Shown piece by piece: positions 19,241-30,127 of a stretch of 64,000 nt of DNA. Below the pieces are notes generated by a model. It did not search any database, was not told the DNA's origin, and saw only the letters and a list, made by a program, of their open reading frames with translations. The stretch's first letter is position 1. Each line of letters opens with the position of its first letter. Source of the stretch: Aurantiochytrium sp. KH105 (taxonomy: Eukaryota > Sar > Bigyra > Thraustochytrida > Thraustochytriidae); NCBI GenBank assembly GCA_003116975.1, contig BGKB01000009.1:311126-375125 (forward strand). Direction: 5' to 3'. The position numbers and the translations under genes were made by a program.

Positions 19241-22200
19241 TTAGGTGAGCTCAATGTGAACATGGGGAGCCCGACGCGGCTGGAGGTCGTGATCCTCGAG
19301 TCGCTGCGAAGATGACATTCTCTGCAATTGTTCAAAGCGGCGTCCAGAGGCAGCGTTGCCGCGTGCTTGTCGCTGGGCATCGACTTTGGGGCCAAAAAGG
19401 TCCTCTTTTCGAGGAAGGGGACGCCCATAGGCCAAACACTCTTGCAGAATGTGGTAGAGGCGCGGATGAAAAGCACGTCGCCAACCTTTAGCAGCAAAGT
19501 CGCGTAAGAGGCAGGTCACGAGCACAAAGAGGACAGTGTACCAGGAAGAGTGATTGTGAATGACTGATGAAAAGACGCCGAGCCACACAAACCCCCACTC
19601 CGCACCTACAAAGAGCCAAAAGGGCAACTCGAGCAGACTGGCAGCCAAGGGCCAGAGAAAAGCTGTGATCCACCACGCGGCATGGTCCACGAAGCGCCAC
19701 TTGGACAGCTCAAAAAAGATCTTGCAGTTTGCGACAAGAATGACCAATGACAGAATCATACAGCCGGCTTCCCAAAGGTCGTGCTCCCGCGCCCGCCACA
19801 AACACATGACCGAGGTGAATATAATAGCGGCGTGCCAGACGCCGTTGCAAAGCCACTGCCAAAAGACGCGGCTTGTAAAGAGCGCGTTGCGCACGCCTAA
19901 CTCCCTGTACAGCGCCGGAAAGGAGAGCACGAGGCCATCGGGCAAATCTTGATCAAGCACGGCGAGTAGAAAGGAAGGCGCCATGGTGAAGATGAGATTG
20001 AAGCTCTGCAGTCCCAGCTCGAGGTAAAATTTCTGCCCTGACCAGCCGTTCACGAGCGAAAAGAGAAACTGCGCGCTCGTGAGCATAATGTTCTTGTAAA
20101 AAGTAAAGAGAATGAGCTTGCTCATGCGCCGATAATTTGCGCGACCATGGACCAGAACTAATCGCGCCAAAAAGCGAAATTGGCCAATCGAGTAATCGGC
20201 CGAGTTGGCCGCTTGCATGCCGTCTGCTGCCTGGATGCCGACGCCAATATGCGCAGCTTGGATCATTGGCACGTCGTTGGCACCATCGCCGATGGCCAGC
20301 GTCTGGCCGTCGAGACCCGCAGCACGTTTACTCTGCTTGACAAATTTCACGAGTGCGGCTTTTTGCAAGGGCGAGCTACGACACGCCACCACGGCGCGGC
20401 AGCGCCACAAAGCAAGGTCACGAAGCGCATCTGGGGCATCACGCAAAGCGGCCTCGATGGCTCGTCCCTCGAGCACGAGCGCAAGATCTTCCGTTCCCGA
20501 ACCCGCGGCGAGCGCGCGAAGCTCCTGGCCTACTTCGTGAGCCATGCCGCTCGAAAAGCTCACCACGTCAATATCGTCGGGAAAAAGATTGCATGCGTAG
20601 CCGATATTAAGCGCCGTCTCAAGTTTGTCGCCTGTGAGCATCCAAATGCGCATTCCAGCCTCCCCCAGCTGCTGCAACGTCTCAGGAACGCCATCTTGAA
20701 GACGATCTTCGATAGCCACTGCGCCTAAAAGTCGCAAATCTGTCTCGAGCTCGTCCATGAGAGCATCAATGGCGTTAGGCTCCTTGCGCTTCCGCTTGCC
20801 TAGCTCGTGCACGTCCGATTTCACAGTAGCCAAACGGAACTGCCAACGCTCGAATTCTTCGAGCTCAAGTTCTCGTTGTGCCACCACGAGCGTGCGCAAG
20901 CCTTCTTCAGCAAAGCCCTTGAGATCGGTCTCTGTCGAGGCGCGGTGATTGCAGGGAGCGCGAACACGCTCAAACATGACGTCATCGCCGCCCTTGCAAA
21001 TGAGGAAGATCCGGCGGGTCTCGGCGTCACGAACCACGACGGACATGCGCCGCCGCGCCGAGGTGAATTCGAGAATGTCAAGTACTTCAAATGTTCGCAC
21101 ACGCGAGGTCGCTTCTCCACGGTACGAGAGAACCATGAGCTCCGACTCGCCGGATTGATTCCGCCCGCGAAACTCGACACCAAACTCTGAAGCAGCGCTC
21201 ACAAGCGCCTGGTCCTCGGGCGAGGCCGCGGAGAGGCGAATCTCACCCGTGGACCGGCCGTACTCGTCATGGACACGCTCCAAGAGGACTTGATGGCAGA
21301 GCGCAAGCGCCGTAAAAAATTCATACAAAACACCTTCGCCGAATTCGTTCTCGCGGCGCATTGCGGTGACCAGCGAGCGTTCCGGATCGTCGACAAAGTG
21401 GAAAAAGTCCGCGCGCAGAGGTTCGAGCGTCTCCATTTGTCTTCGAACCGTGGCGGCCTCGTCGAGACGGCCGCTGCGCTCGAGAGACTTGAGCCCGATG
21501 GTCGTGCTTCCGAGGCCGTACGCAGATCCTGCAATGCTACATTTGCGGAACTCCATGAGATTCGTCGTGAGGGTTCCCGTCTTGTCCGTAAAGAGATGGT
21601 CCACCTGGCCAAGTGCGTCGTTCAGGTCCATTGTTTTCACGCGCATGGGCACGACCATGTCTGGGTCATCGTCCTTGACGAGCCACATGGTCTGGTCCAT
21701 CATCATGAATTGGGCTTGAAAGAAGCGGGCAAACTTCATGGCCACATAGAGGGCGATAGGGATCATGTTGGCGATGAGAAGGAAAAAGGTAAAGACGCGC
21801 TGCACGAATTTCGACGTGGCAAAGCCACCTAGGTGCAAGTAATAAGCGTGTTTGCCCGAGACAACAAACCATTCGCGACTCAGGACTGTGCAGAGAACGC
21901 AGAGAAGAATCTCAAAGACGAGGAATCGACGCAAGTAGCGATTCACTTTAATATCGAGACTACTGAGCTTGGCGCGCGTGCCCGAGGAACTCATCATGAT
22001 TTTCGTGTCATGGCCACAGTTGAGCACCATGCCACAGACGACGTTTGTGTTCCGGAGCACGCAGCCCCGCAAGAGAAGATGATCGACAGTCACGGTTCGC
22101 TCCACAGAGACGCCATCAACCGTTTGGACAGACACATAGCCGTCGAAGGCGTCGATTTGGGCATCTGGGTTCTGAAAGTCGACCGATCCACGCAGCGCGA

Positions 22201-22948
22201 GCAGCTCGAGGCCAGACATGCCAATGGCGCCTGCCGAGATTGCGTGGCGTAACTTGAGGTTGGTTTCGCCATCGAGAGACTTGGTCTCCACAAAGCACTG
22301 GCCGTCTTCGTTGGAAGACGCAAGGATCATCACGTCCGCGGGAATTGCCTCGCGATTCTTAAGGCACACGATGTCGCCTGCGCGTAAGTCGGCCCATGCG
22401 CACTTGCTGAAGCCGCCGTTTGGCTCAAGACGCAACGTTTCGGATGTGTTTGCAATGCGATCGTCGCGATACCGCTGACGATCCTCGAGAATGAGGGCTA
22501 CAGCTTCGACAAAAAGCACGGTGAAGAGTGGCAGCGCATTATAGGGAACGCCGTTGGTGATGGAGATGGACCTGATTCCCTGCAGAAAACAGACCACAAG
22601 AAAGTATGTGTTGGCGAACTTTGACAGCGCTTCGAGCGTGAATTTGGGCAGAAACGAGTACCACGTGTACTTTGCCGTGGTGACGAGGTTCGAGGCGTGC
22701 GCTTTGGATGCATGCGTGGCCTCGAGGTCGTTCACCTGGATCGACCGCGAGCCGCCGTCGTCCACGTCCCCGAGGTCTCTGCACCCACAGATCCCGCGGC
22801 ACGCTCTGGCGCTGCGTTTTCGCGCCCACGCCCGCAGCCGCTTGAAGGCGCCGCCCTCCGCGCCGCGCGAGACGCCCACGAAGCCGTCCTCGCCGAGCCC
22901 GCGCTCGAGGCCATCCTCCCCGCGTCGGCCCGCGCCGAAGTTCTCCAT
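19241..22948 (-). CDS. P4-type ATPase, phospholipid flippase
   Basis: The 1,235-aa frame has all landmarks of a P4-ATPase alpha subunit, which moves aminophospholipids to the cytosolic leaflet. An Arg-rich N-terminus precedes NLVTTAKYTWYSFLPKF and TM1-2. The actuator domain has KSLDGETNLKLR. The phosphorylation loop is DKTGTLT, with the acceptor Asp at residue 455. Later come LTGDKLETALNIGYACNLF, GDGANDVPMIQAAHIGVGI and FTFYKN, and the C-terminal TMs begin with the P4-typical VLDQDLPD segment region. Length is normal for the class. Such proteins usually need a CDC50 partner, which is not in the window. The start is an ATG, and a GC-rich 1.7-kb spacer separates it from the divergent neighbour. 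Confidence 0.95.
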   Translation of the reverse strand: MENFGAGRRGEDGLERGLGEDGFVGVSRGAEGGAFKRLRAWARKRSARACRGICGCRDLGDVDDGGSRSIQVNDLEATHASKAHASNLVTTAKYTWYSFLPKFTLEALSKFANTYFLVVCFLQGIRSISITNGVPYNALPLFTVLFVEAVALILEDRQRYRDDRIANTSETLRLEPNGGFSKCAWADLRAGDIVCLKNREAIPADVMILASSNEDGQCFVETKSLDGETNLKLRHAISAGAIGMSGLELLALRGSVDFQNPDAQIDAFDGYVSVQTVDGVSVERTVTVDHLLLRGCVLRNTNVVCGMVLNCGHDTKIMMSSSGTRAKLSSLDIKVNRYLRRFLVFEILLCVLCTVLSREWFVVSGKHAYYLHLGGFATSKFVQRVFTFFLLIANMIPIALYVAMKFARFFQAQFMMMDQTMWLVKDDDPDMVVPMRVKTMDLNDALGQVDHLFTDKTGTLTTNLMEFRKCSIAGSAYGLGSTTIGLKSLERSGRLDEAATVRRQMETLEPLRADFFHFVDDPERSLVTAMRRENEFGEGVLYEFFTALALCHQVLLERVHDEYGRSTGEIRLSAASPEDQALVSAASEFGVEFRGRNQSGESELMVLSYRGEATSRVRTFEVLDILEFTSARRRMSVVVRDAETRRIFLICKGGDDVMFERVRAPCNHRASTETDLKGFAEEGLRTLVVAQRELELEEFERWQFRLATVKSDVHELGKRKRKEPNAIDALMDELETDLRLLGAVAIEDRLQDGVPETLQQLGEAGMRIWMLTGDKLETALNIGYACNLFPDDIDVVSFSSGMAHEVGQELRALAAGSGTEDLALVLEGRAIEAALRDAPDALRDLALWRCRAVVACRSSPLQKAALVKFVKQSKRAAGLDGQTLAIGDGANDVPMIQAAHIGVGIQAADGMQAANSADYSIGQFRFLARLVLVHGRANYRRMSKLILFTFYKNIMLTSAQFLFSLVNGWSGQKFYLELGLQSFNLIFTMAPSFLLAVLDQDLPDGLVLSFPALYRELGVRNALFTSRVFWQWLCNGVWHAAIIFTSVMCLWRAREHDLWEAGCMILSLVILVANCKIFFELSKWRFVDHAAWWITAFLWPLAASLLELPFWLFVGAEWGFVWLGVFSSVIHNHSSWYTVLFVLVTCLLRDFAAKGWRRAFHPRLYHILQECLAYGRPLPRKEDLFGPKVDAQRQARGNAASGRRFEQLQRMSSSQRLEDHDLQPRRAPHVHIELT

Positions 22949-24636
22949 CGCGTCGCCGAGCGAGCGGGCGCGCGCCGCCGAGGCGGGTCCTCCGCGCGCC
23001 GGGCGGCCGGCGACGCCGACGCGTCGAGCAGGCGGCCCGCGCGCCGCCCGAGCTCCTGCTGCCGGCCTCGAAGCTGGTCTGCCGGGCTCGGCGCGGCGCG
23101 GCTCGGCGGCGCGCTGAGTCTTACGAGAGAATCGCGTTCAACGTCGGCAAGGGCGACTCATGAAAGGCCTCCTTCATCTCTGTCGATTCGTCAATTCATT
23201 CATTCATTCATTCATTCATTCATTCATTCATTCATTCATTCATTCATTCATTCATTCATTCACGGTCATTCATTCATTCATTCATTCATTCATTCATTCA
23301 TTCATTCCATTCCTTCGTCACTCGGCATTCATTCCTCCATCCTTCATGCTCGTGCGTTCACGAACGTGCGACGGCGACCAGCAGCAGGTCGTCCTGTGCA
23401 GGCAGCGGGCGGGTGTGCAAATGCAGGAGCGGCAGCGGCCGCGTCGCTCTGGATGGATAGAGACGGACATCGCGCGGGAGGGATTCTCGCGTTAGCCTCT
23501 CGCTTGCCTCATGCCAGCAGCAGGAGGATACGAAGGGGCGGGCATCTCGAGCTCGACGAAGGCGCGAAATGAAGCAGTGAGTGAACGACGAGCGAATCGT
23601 TCTGCGAACAAAAGGAAAGAAAGGTGAAGAGGACACGGCTGGGGACTCGAAGTTTCTCGCTCTGTCATTTGCCCTTTGTATGTCCGCAGCGGGCGCTGCA
23701 GGTGGTCTGGTCCTATTCTTCACGACTACAAGTGCTTCTTCTCGTATTCACCAAAGTCTCCACAAGATGCATCTTGGTGTTGGCCATGGTGGGTCGTGCA
23801 GATGGCCGGCCTCCTTTCGCGCGCTGCAACGCCGCCACGTCCCAGTGCCGCCGCTTGGTTTGCTTGGTTTTCTATCTTCGTTCCTTTCCAGAGGCCGTGC
23901 AAAACCAAAAGAACGAACGCCGCCACCCTCGACGACTGGATCTGATCATTCGCGACAATAAACAGCTTGCTCGTTCCGTTTGGTTCTGATCGGGCCTCCC
24001 CATCGAGGAGGGTTTTCTATTTCGAGACCCCGTATCGTCAGGTGGGTTGCGGTCGGCCAGAGGCTGCAGCATGCGGCAGCGGGCGGGTAAGAGATAGCAG
24101 ATAGCGATGGCCCCGACGTGGCTTGGAGCCGTCTGTGCGTTGCCGCGCACGTCGGCGCGCGTGGCGACGGCAGCTTCACTGGACGGGAGAGGGGTGCGCG
24201 AGACTCCCTAAAGTTGCATATTTCTGCGTTTCCGCGCGTTGCCTTTGTGAGCAACTGCATCCCCAGCAGCCGTTTGTATTGGTCATCGTCGCTTCGACCT
24301 CCTTTCCACGCTTCGCTATCGTTGTCGTCGCGAAAGCAAGCAAGTGCTTCACCTCTGCGGAGAAGACTATCTACGTGCTCGTGCTCGTGCCCTTACCCGC
24401 GCGCATTCCACCTCAGCAGGCGACACTACGGGTTGAGCCAGGCCNAGCCGCGTGGAAAACCTTCCAACGAGAAAAAAAATAAAAATAAAAATGACAAGTA
24501 TTGTCGCGAATTTTGCGCGTCACTCGACGACCGTCTGACCGTGATCGTGACCGTCACCTCGAAGTAGAAGAAGAAGAAGAAGAAGGGAGGGGCACATTCG
24601 GAACGGCAGGACGCGGCCGGATAAGGCCTGGGCAGC
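22949..24636. other. Divergent GC-rich spacer
   Basis: The spacer between the P4-ATPase and the cyclotransferase-methyltransferase gene contains the long (ATTC)n array. It also has one ambiguous base (N at 24445). The frames seen here are GC-bias shadows. Both promoters should lie here. Confidence 0.6.
23194..23307. repeat. (ATTC)n tetranucleotide array, interrupted once
   Basis: About 27 units with one interruption (ACGGTC) near 23262. The array lies about 250-360 bp upstream of the P4-ATPase ATG. Confidence 0.92.
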
Positions 24637-25794
24637 ATGGCAGAGTCGCGCGCAGGGGCCGTTGTAGGGCGCGTCTTTGTGTATGGAACGCTAAAGCGCG
24701 GATTCTACAATCACCAATTCCTGTCGTCGGCAAGCCTCGCGAGGCGTCTTGGCCAAGGCGAAACGTGCGAAAAGTACCACCTTGCAGTCGGTGGAGACTT
24801 TCTCGTCCCGTTTCTGCAGCAGCCAGGGGGCGCAGGCGACAAATGTGGAGAGAAAGGTGACGATGATGCGACTGCGATTGCCGTCAAGTCCGTGCGAGGC
24901 GAAATCTACGAGGTCGACGCGCCGACGCTTGCCATGTTGGATCGAATCGAAGGCGTCCCGCACTTTTACAAGCGCTGCGAGGCGAAAGTGCACTTGCGAC
25001 CCGAGGCTGGTGCGAGCACGGATTCTTCCGAGACTCAAGTGCAACCCGAGGCTGGCGCGAGCACGGACTCTTCCAAGACTCTGACTTGTTTCGTATACGT
25101 GAAGACTGAGCTCGCTCGAGATCTTCTCCAACACGAGCCGCTCGAGGCGTATACGCAGGCTCTACACCACACGTACGTGCCCCCGCCGCTTCGTCCAGAT
25201 CATGAATTGCACGTGGATCTCGCCGAAGATCGAGCAGAAGCTGTTGCATTCGATGCTGACGCGTGTTACGGAGCTGAAGCGAGTATCTGGCGCGCTTTCA
25301 TGGACGCCTTGCCCAAAGAAGGCGAGCAGGAGACTTGCGCGCTTACCGTTCTTGAAGTAGGGTGCGGAACGATGGCGCCTGCGATGCAAGCGCTACGATC
25401 CACCCACAGCGACGCAAAGGTGACGTGTGTTGATGTCTCTGAAAGAAGACTCGAAGCTGCGCGGTCAAAGTTTGCATCGCAAACTGACGCGGTGCGCTTT
25501 GCACGTGTGAATCTGGCTCAGCTGTTCACGGAATATTCTTTCAAGAGCTTTGATGGCGCCGTTTGTCTTGGTGTCTTGCGTTCCGTCCCGGAGGCTCTAC
25601 AATTTCACTGCCTGCGACTGCTCGTATCCTTGACGCGCGGGCCGGTTCTCGTCGACTGGCCTGGAGACCTCGATGTTTTTGTGCGTCATTTGCGGGATAT
25701 TGATGTGCAATGCCTTGTGAGTCAGGATGTTGAGGAGACACAAGATGGAGCGAAACGACAAACGCGAGTACATGTTTTGAGTCCTTGTCCATGA
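24637..25794 (+). CDS. Gamma-glutamylamine cyclotransferase-like / SAM methyltransferase fusion
   Basis: The 385-aa frame joins two domains. Residues 11-185 are a GGCT/AIG2-like fold of the GGACT subgroup: VFVYGTLKRG (13-22), then GEIYEVDAPTLAMLDRIEG, where Glu105 fits the family's catalytic acid, then PHFYKR. GGACT enzymes release 5-oxoproline from gamma-glutamyl-amines such as transglutaminase cross-link products. Residues 235-370 look like a class I methyltransferase: motif I is VLEVGCG (238-244), followed by VTCVDVSE with an acidic residue at 266 and FDGAVCLGVL. Motif IV is poorly defined, so activity is uncertain. The cyclotransferase domain has a 15-residue tandem duplication (120-149). 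I know no standard family with this pairing. Confidence 0.75.
   Translation: MAESRAGAVVGRVFVYGTLKRGFYNHQFLSSASLARRLGQGETCEKYHLAVGGDFLVPFLQQPGGAGDKCGEKGDDDATAIAVKSVRGEIYEVDAPTLAMLDRIEGVPHFYKRCEAKVHLRPEAGASTDSSETQVQPEAGASTDSSKTLTCFVYVKTELARDLLQHEPLEAYTQALHHTYVPPPLRPDHELHVDLAEDRAEAVAFDADACYGAEASIWRAFMDALPKEGEQETCALTVLEVGCGTMAPAMQALRSTHSDAKVTCVDVSERRLEAARSKFASQTDAVRFARVNLAQLFTEYSFKSFDGAVCLGVLRSVPEALQFHCLRLLVSLTRGPVLVDWPGDLDVFVRHLRDIDVQCLVSQDVEETQDGAKRQTRVHVLSPCP
24994..25083 (+). repeat. 45-bp coding tandem duplication
   Basis: Two 45-bp units encode PEAGASTDSS-containing 15-mers. They lie in the loop after the GGACT catalytic region and differ by only a few bases, so the duplication is recent. 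Confidence 0.88.
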
Positions 25795-26240
25795 CCTTAC
25801 TCTTCTATTTGTTTTATCATATCGGTGTAGGCCTACTACTGCCGGCTGCAACTGTCTGATTGTATGTTACATAAGGTTGAGGTTGGTGATTTTACATTCG
25901 AATTCAGCTTTTGAGTCCGAAAGATGTGTAGTAGAGGAGGGTCTGGAGAATTCAGAGTGGAGACCGGCCTCATTCACTCTGGACACAAAAGGTTCTGAAT
26001 GCTCGTGTGTGTTGTGAGGGTAAAAGACACGATTCAGGCAGTTGTCAAGATGGAGGAAAAGAAAGAGAATGAGCGCAGCTTTCGCAGGTGTCATTTGTGA
26101 GAACAATATACTAAACGAGTGTAATAATGTGAACAAATGGATGAATGCTGGGTGAGATTTGGGAAACAGAAAGAAGATGTGGTCTCAGTTATATGGTTGT
26201 ACATTTGACTCGACGTTCGAAGCGGGCGAGCTATATTTGT
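25795..26240. other. Convergent 3' spacer
   Basis: An AT-rich spacer between the stops of the fusion gene and the first GltS paralogue. No gene seen. Confidence 0.5.
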
Positions 26241-27911
26241 TTAGTGGATCACATCAAGCGTAGGATCGAATGCGCGACGGAACATGGGACCCTCCTTGCG
26301 GAAGCGCAAGACAAAGAACCAGAGGCACATGAAGAAGACCATGACACCTCCCGAGATGCCAAAAACAACCCAGTTGCCAACCGAAGCGATGAGCGGGAGC
26401 GCCAGCGAAGTCCAGACACCGCCACCGAGGAAAGGCTCAGTGATGAGCTGTTTGGCGGCGAAAGCCTTGGCGGCAGGGGTCTCATACTGCGGGTCAACAA
26501 TACGCAAAAGCATGAGGCCAATTGAGGTGGTGGCGGTACTCGTACCAAACTCGGGGAGAGCGCGCTCGACCCAAAAGTCAGGGAGCATGAGCGGTGCGAG
26601 GAAGAAGAAGCAGACCAGCTGGTAGGCGAGAATGACAAAGAGAACAATCATGAGCGGGCCAATGTTGTCGGCAACAACCTGAAGGTTGGTGGTGGCGACG
26701 GCCGTAAGCACAAGGACGTCAAGGGCAAAGCCGGAAATGCGCTCCATCATGCCGCGGTCAAGAGGAGAATCCTCGAGGTACTTGTCGAAGATGACCTGAA
26801 GCACGAGACCCCAGAGCAGACACATGGGGAAGAGGGGGAAGCCGGAGAAGAACGAGTACTCGGTGAGCCAGTCGTTGAGGGTCTCGAAGGCAATGAGCAT
26901 GCGCTTGGTCCAGTAGGCGAGCATGAGCACGACGCCAAGGTACGAGACATGAAGCGCAAGGGTTTCGATGGCATCACCAGAGACGGTAAGGTAGGCACCG
27001 GGAATACGCTTCTCCGTGGGGATGAGAGCGCGGTCACGCCAGGAGCGGAGCTCTTCGCCGTGCTCGATGGGGGTCTCATTGCGCGGGTCAGAGGAGCCAT
27101 TGTCGGAACTGGAGGCAACGCCAACGTGGGCGTCCTCGCCGTGGCGCTTGTCCTCAATAGCCTCCGGGTTGACGTGCGAGGGGTCCGCCTTGGTGACCTC
27201 GGCGTCACCGCTGTTGTTGCTACCGATGCCAGCGTAGGCCTCGGTGTCTTTGTCCTCCTTGCGGCGGGCCAGGTACGACATGCGGGACCATCCAAAGTAG
27301 TTCGCGATGTTGCAGAGGATGGTGCCAACGATGACACCAAAGAGGATACCGATGGTGGCGGCGGTGATGCCGAGATCGCCACCTTCGGGGAATCCGAGCG
27401 AGGTATACGAGGCGGTGACACCTGCCGCGGTACCGTGGCCACCCTGGGTGCCTACGGGTCCGAGGGATCCGAAGAGCGGGTTGGTGTCCCAGACGGGCAT
27501 GAAGAGGATGGGGGTGAGGAGGCAGGCGAAGAACCAGTTGCCCCAGGCGATGACCCAGCCGTAGGCAATTTGCGGCGCAGCGGTCTCCCAGATCTCGCGC
27601 GCGCTCGGCACGGCCTTGCCCATGAAGAGCGTGGCGAAGATAATGTTGATGAGGAAGCCCGGCATGGAGCTCCATCCATCGATAAAGTCGCTCTCGACGA
27701 CAGCGTAGACGGTGTCATTTAGGGTACAGAGTTGGACGAACATGAGAGCGAGGAGGCCGCCGATAAGTGATGCGGGCAGCATGAACTTGCGCGTGCAAGC
27801 GACGTACTCGCGTACGATGTGTCCGATGTACATGAACACAAAGAGGGTTGAGAAGGACGACACGAGTGCCATGCTTCCGCCCAAGGCGAAGGGCGGGAGC
27901 TCCTCCGACAT
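26241..27911 (-). CDS. GltS-type sodium/glutamate symporter, paralogue 1
   Basis: The 556-aa multi-pass protein resembles the bacterial ESS (GltS) family, which imports glutamate with Na+. The family hallmark is the pair of re-entrant loops. The first is GTQGGHGTAAGV. The second is probably FGTSTATTSIGLMLLRI, which replaces the bacterial TPTA-type sequence. The order is an N-terminal TM repeat beginning LPASLIGGLLAL, a long hydrophilic central loop of about 90 residues rich in Asp, Ser and Asn, then the second TM repeat. Bacterial members are about 400 aa; the extra length is mainly this loop and the C-terminus. The ATG is preceded by a CAAG-rich leader. It is clearly more diverged from the other two paralogues than they are from each other. 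Substrate in this organism is inferred. Confidence 0.8.
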   Translation of the reverse strand: MSEELPPFALGGSMALVSSFSTLFVFMYIGHIVREYVACTRKFMLPASLIGGLLALMFVQLCTLNDTVYAVVESDFIDGWSSMPGFLINIIFATLFMGKAVPSAREIWETAAPQIAYGWVIAWGNWFFACLLTPILFMPVWDTNPLFGSLGPVGTQGGHGTAAGVTASYTSLGFPEGGDLGITAATIGILFGVIVGTILCNIANYFGWSRMSYLARRKEDKDTEAYAGIGSNNSGDAEVTKADPSHVNPEAIEDKRHGEDAHVGVASSSDNGSSDPRNETPIEHGEELRSWRDRALIPTEKRIPGAYLTVSGDAIETLALHVSYLGVVLMLAYWTKRMLIAFETLNDWLTEYSFFSGFPLFPMCLLWGLVLQVIFDKYLEDSPLDRGMMERISGFALDVLVLTAVATTNLQVVADNIGPLMIVLFVILAYQLVCFFFLAPLMLPDFWVERALPEFGTSTATTSIGLMLLRIVDPQYETPAAKAFAAKQLITEPFLGGGVWTSLALPLIASVGNWVVFGISGGVMVFFMCLWFFVLRFRKEGPMFRRAFDPTLDVIH

Positions 27912-28149
27912 CTTGCTTGTCTTGCTTGCTTACTTTCTTGCTGCTTGGAGGCAAAGACTTGGCTGGGTGAATATAGGTTTGGCTTTGACCTCAGCGTCCG
28001 CGTTGGCCTCGCGGTTGTTGCAGGTTTGTTTGTTTGCAGGTTGGGGTTTTGCTCGCCAGCGACGCTTGCTGTTGCTCGTCCGGGCCCGTGCAGGTGCTGC
28101 GCTGCGCCGATCAGGTCTGGTCTTGACCGCTTTTCTTCCGCTAGAGGAG

Positions 28150-28233
28150 GCACAAGAAAGAAAAAGAAAAGAAAAAAAAGAAAAGAAAAGAAAAGAAAAA
28201 GAAAAAGAAAAAGAAGGAAAGAAGGAAAGAAGG
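28150..28233. repeat. Polypurine GAAAA/GAAG tract
   Basis: About 80 bp of pure A/G sequence on the plus strand, in the 5' flank of GltS paralogue 1. Confidence 0.85.
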
Positions 28234-29736
28234 AATATAAAAATCAAATAAAAAAAGAAGTGCGGGAGGCAGGGCACGCGGGCAGGCGTTCGTTCGCCTC
28301 CGGCGGGCGGGCGGCTCCCGAGGAGGCTGGCTGCTGCTGGCCGCACCGCTGCCGGCGGGCGTTGCAGCTGCAGCTTCAGCAGCTTTCTCTCGCGTCTTGG
28401 CGGCCGCGGCAGCGGCCACTGGCGGCTTCTTTCCTCCCTCCCTTGCTTCCTTCCTTCCTTCCTCGCTCGCTCCGGCTCCGGCGGCGTTTTCCTGCTTGGC
28501 GTCTCCTCCCTTCCCGGAGCCTGCCCGCCCCGCAGCGGCCCAGCTGTGGCGGAACTAGTACTCGCACTGCAGAGAGAGCGTGCGGAGCCAGCACGCACGC
28601 GGCGCGGCCACTGGGAAACTTTCAACTGTTTCTACAAGCTCCCAGCCCATGCTTTATACAGGGCGGAGGCGCAGCCGCGTCGGTTCGGGTGGCGATAGAT
28701 AGCACGCATAAGAAAACAATGAAGCGGCATCGAAGGAAAGAAGCGGCATCGAAGGAAAGAAGGAAAGAAAGAAGGCCGTTCGCGCGCGCGGCCGCCGCCA
28801 GGAACGAGAAGGCGGTCGCGCGGCGGTCGCGCGGCCGGTCGCCTTCCTCGTGCGCTTTCTTGGTTTCTCTCTCGCTTGGATTCCTTCTTGGCTTCTTCCT
28901 TGGCTTCTTTTTCCTGCGCTTTCTCTCCTTCCGCTGTGCGTGCGGCCAGTGCGGAGCGGAGGAGGCGTGGCGAAGCCGCCTGCCGCGCCACGCCGTGCGC
29001 GCCGAGCTGCAGCAAAGCGCGCGGTTTCGAGGACGCGTGGGCCGAGGGCAGGCGCGAGCGGCGGCGAGCGCGCGAGCACGGCAGAGGTGCTCGGCGCGGC
29101 GGCGAGCGGCGAGGAGAGCGAGAACGGCCTGGGCGGCGGTTCAGGGGCCAGGGACCGCGGGGGGTGCTCCAGGGACCTCGCGCGGGCGCGTTCTCGGCGC
29201 GCGCGGCGACGAATTCCGTGCCGCGGATCAAGCGCCGCAACCGAGCAGGCAGCTGCAGCGGGGCCGCGAGCTGCGCGGCGGCAGGCAGAGGTCGCCGCGG
29301 AGAGCGCAGCGCAGCGCAGCGAGCGGGAATGCACTCGCGTTGGGTGCGAACGAGAGGCCTGGATGAGGCCCAGAGCGGCCGCCTGCGCAACGCCTCGCGC
29401 GGTAGCAGCCGCACGGTGGCGACGCAGGCGGCGCAGAGACACACGAGGGGCGTGCGGGCGATACCGGACCGCGCGCGAAAGTGCCCAGGGATCCAGGCGG
29501 GGAAAGAAAACAGAAACAAGGAAAAAGAAAGGTGGAGAAACGAGGCGGCCGTCGCCATCTTGATCATAGTCGGGGCAGGTACGTAGGCAGGTCGTCCGTG
29601 GTGGCTGGCTGCAGACACTCGAGATGCGTGGCTGCGGCGCATCGCGGCGCGGTTGCAAGGGAGCCGGCCGGGCCGTTCGCGCGCCCGCCGTCCGCGGCGC
29701 TGAAGCCGCTCGGCGCTGGCCTGCGGAAGCGGCCTG

Positions 29737-29764
29737 CGAGAGAGAGAGAGAGAGAGAGAGTGAG
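29737..29764. repeat. (GA)n microsatellite
   Basis: Perfect GA run inside the gene-poor spacer. Confidence 0.85.
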
Positions 29765-30127
29765 AGAGCTGATGAAGGAGTAGAAGAAAATGAAAGATAA
29801 AAGGAAAGGAAAGAAAGCCTTTTTGTTCTTGCAGAGATCTCGAGTTGAGTTGGGCTGAGCGGCGAGGGTGGATTTTCTACCTGTGTATAGCTGAGAAATG
29901 CGAGCTACGTGCATGTCATCGCCAGCGCCTGTCTGGCCACATACCGCATGGCGCCGATGCACCGACCAAACTTGAACTTGATGATGCAAGAAGCGATTTT
30001 TTTTTCTTTCAAAAATCTGGCCTCGCGTGCGAGAAATCCCGGATGGGACGAATTGACTCGCCAGCGCAGCAGGCGCGAGTTTCCAAAAAGGGAGGATCGA
30101 TGTGATGCGGATTAAGCACCTGCACCT

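Noticed and set aside
24445-24445. Ambiguous base N
   Set aside because: A single undetermined base in a noncoding spacer; an assembly matter, not biology.
27945-29366. 473-codon plus-strand frame
   Set aside because: Its middle is the polypurine tract read as Lys/Arg, the rest is Arg/Ala-rich, and opposite-strand frames of over 330 codons overlap it.
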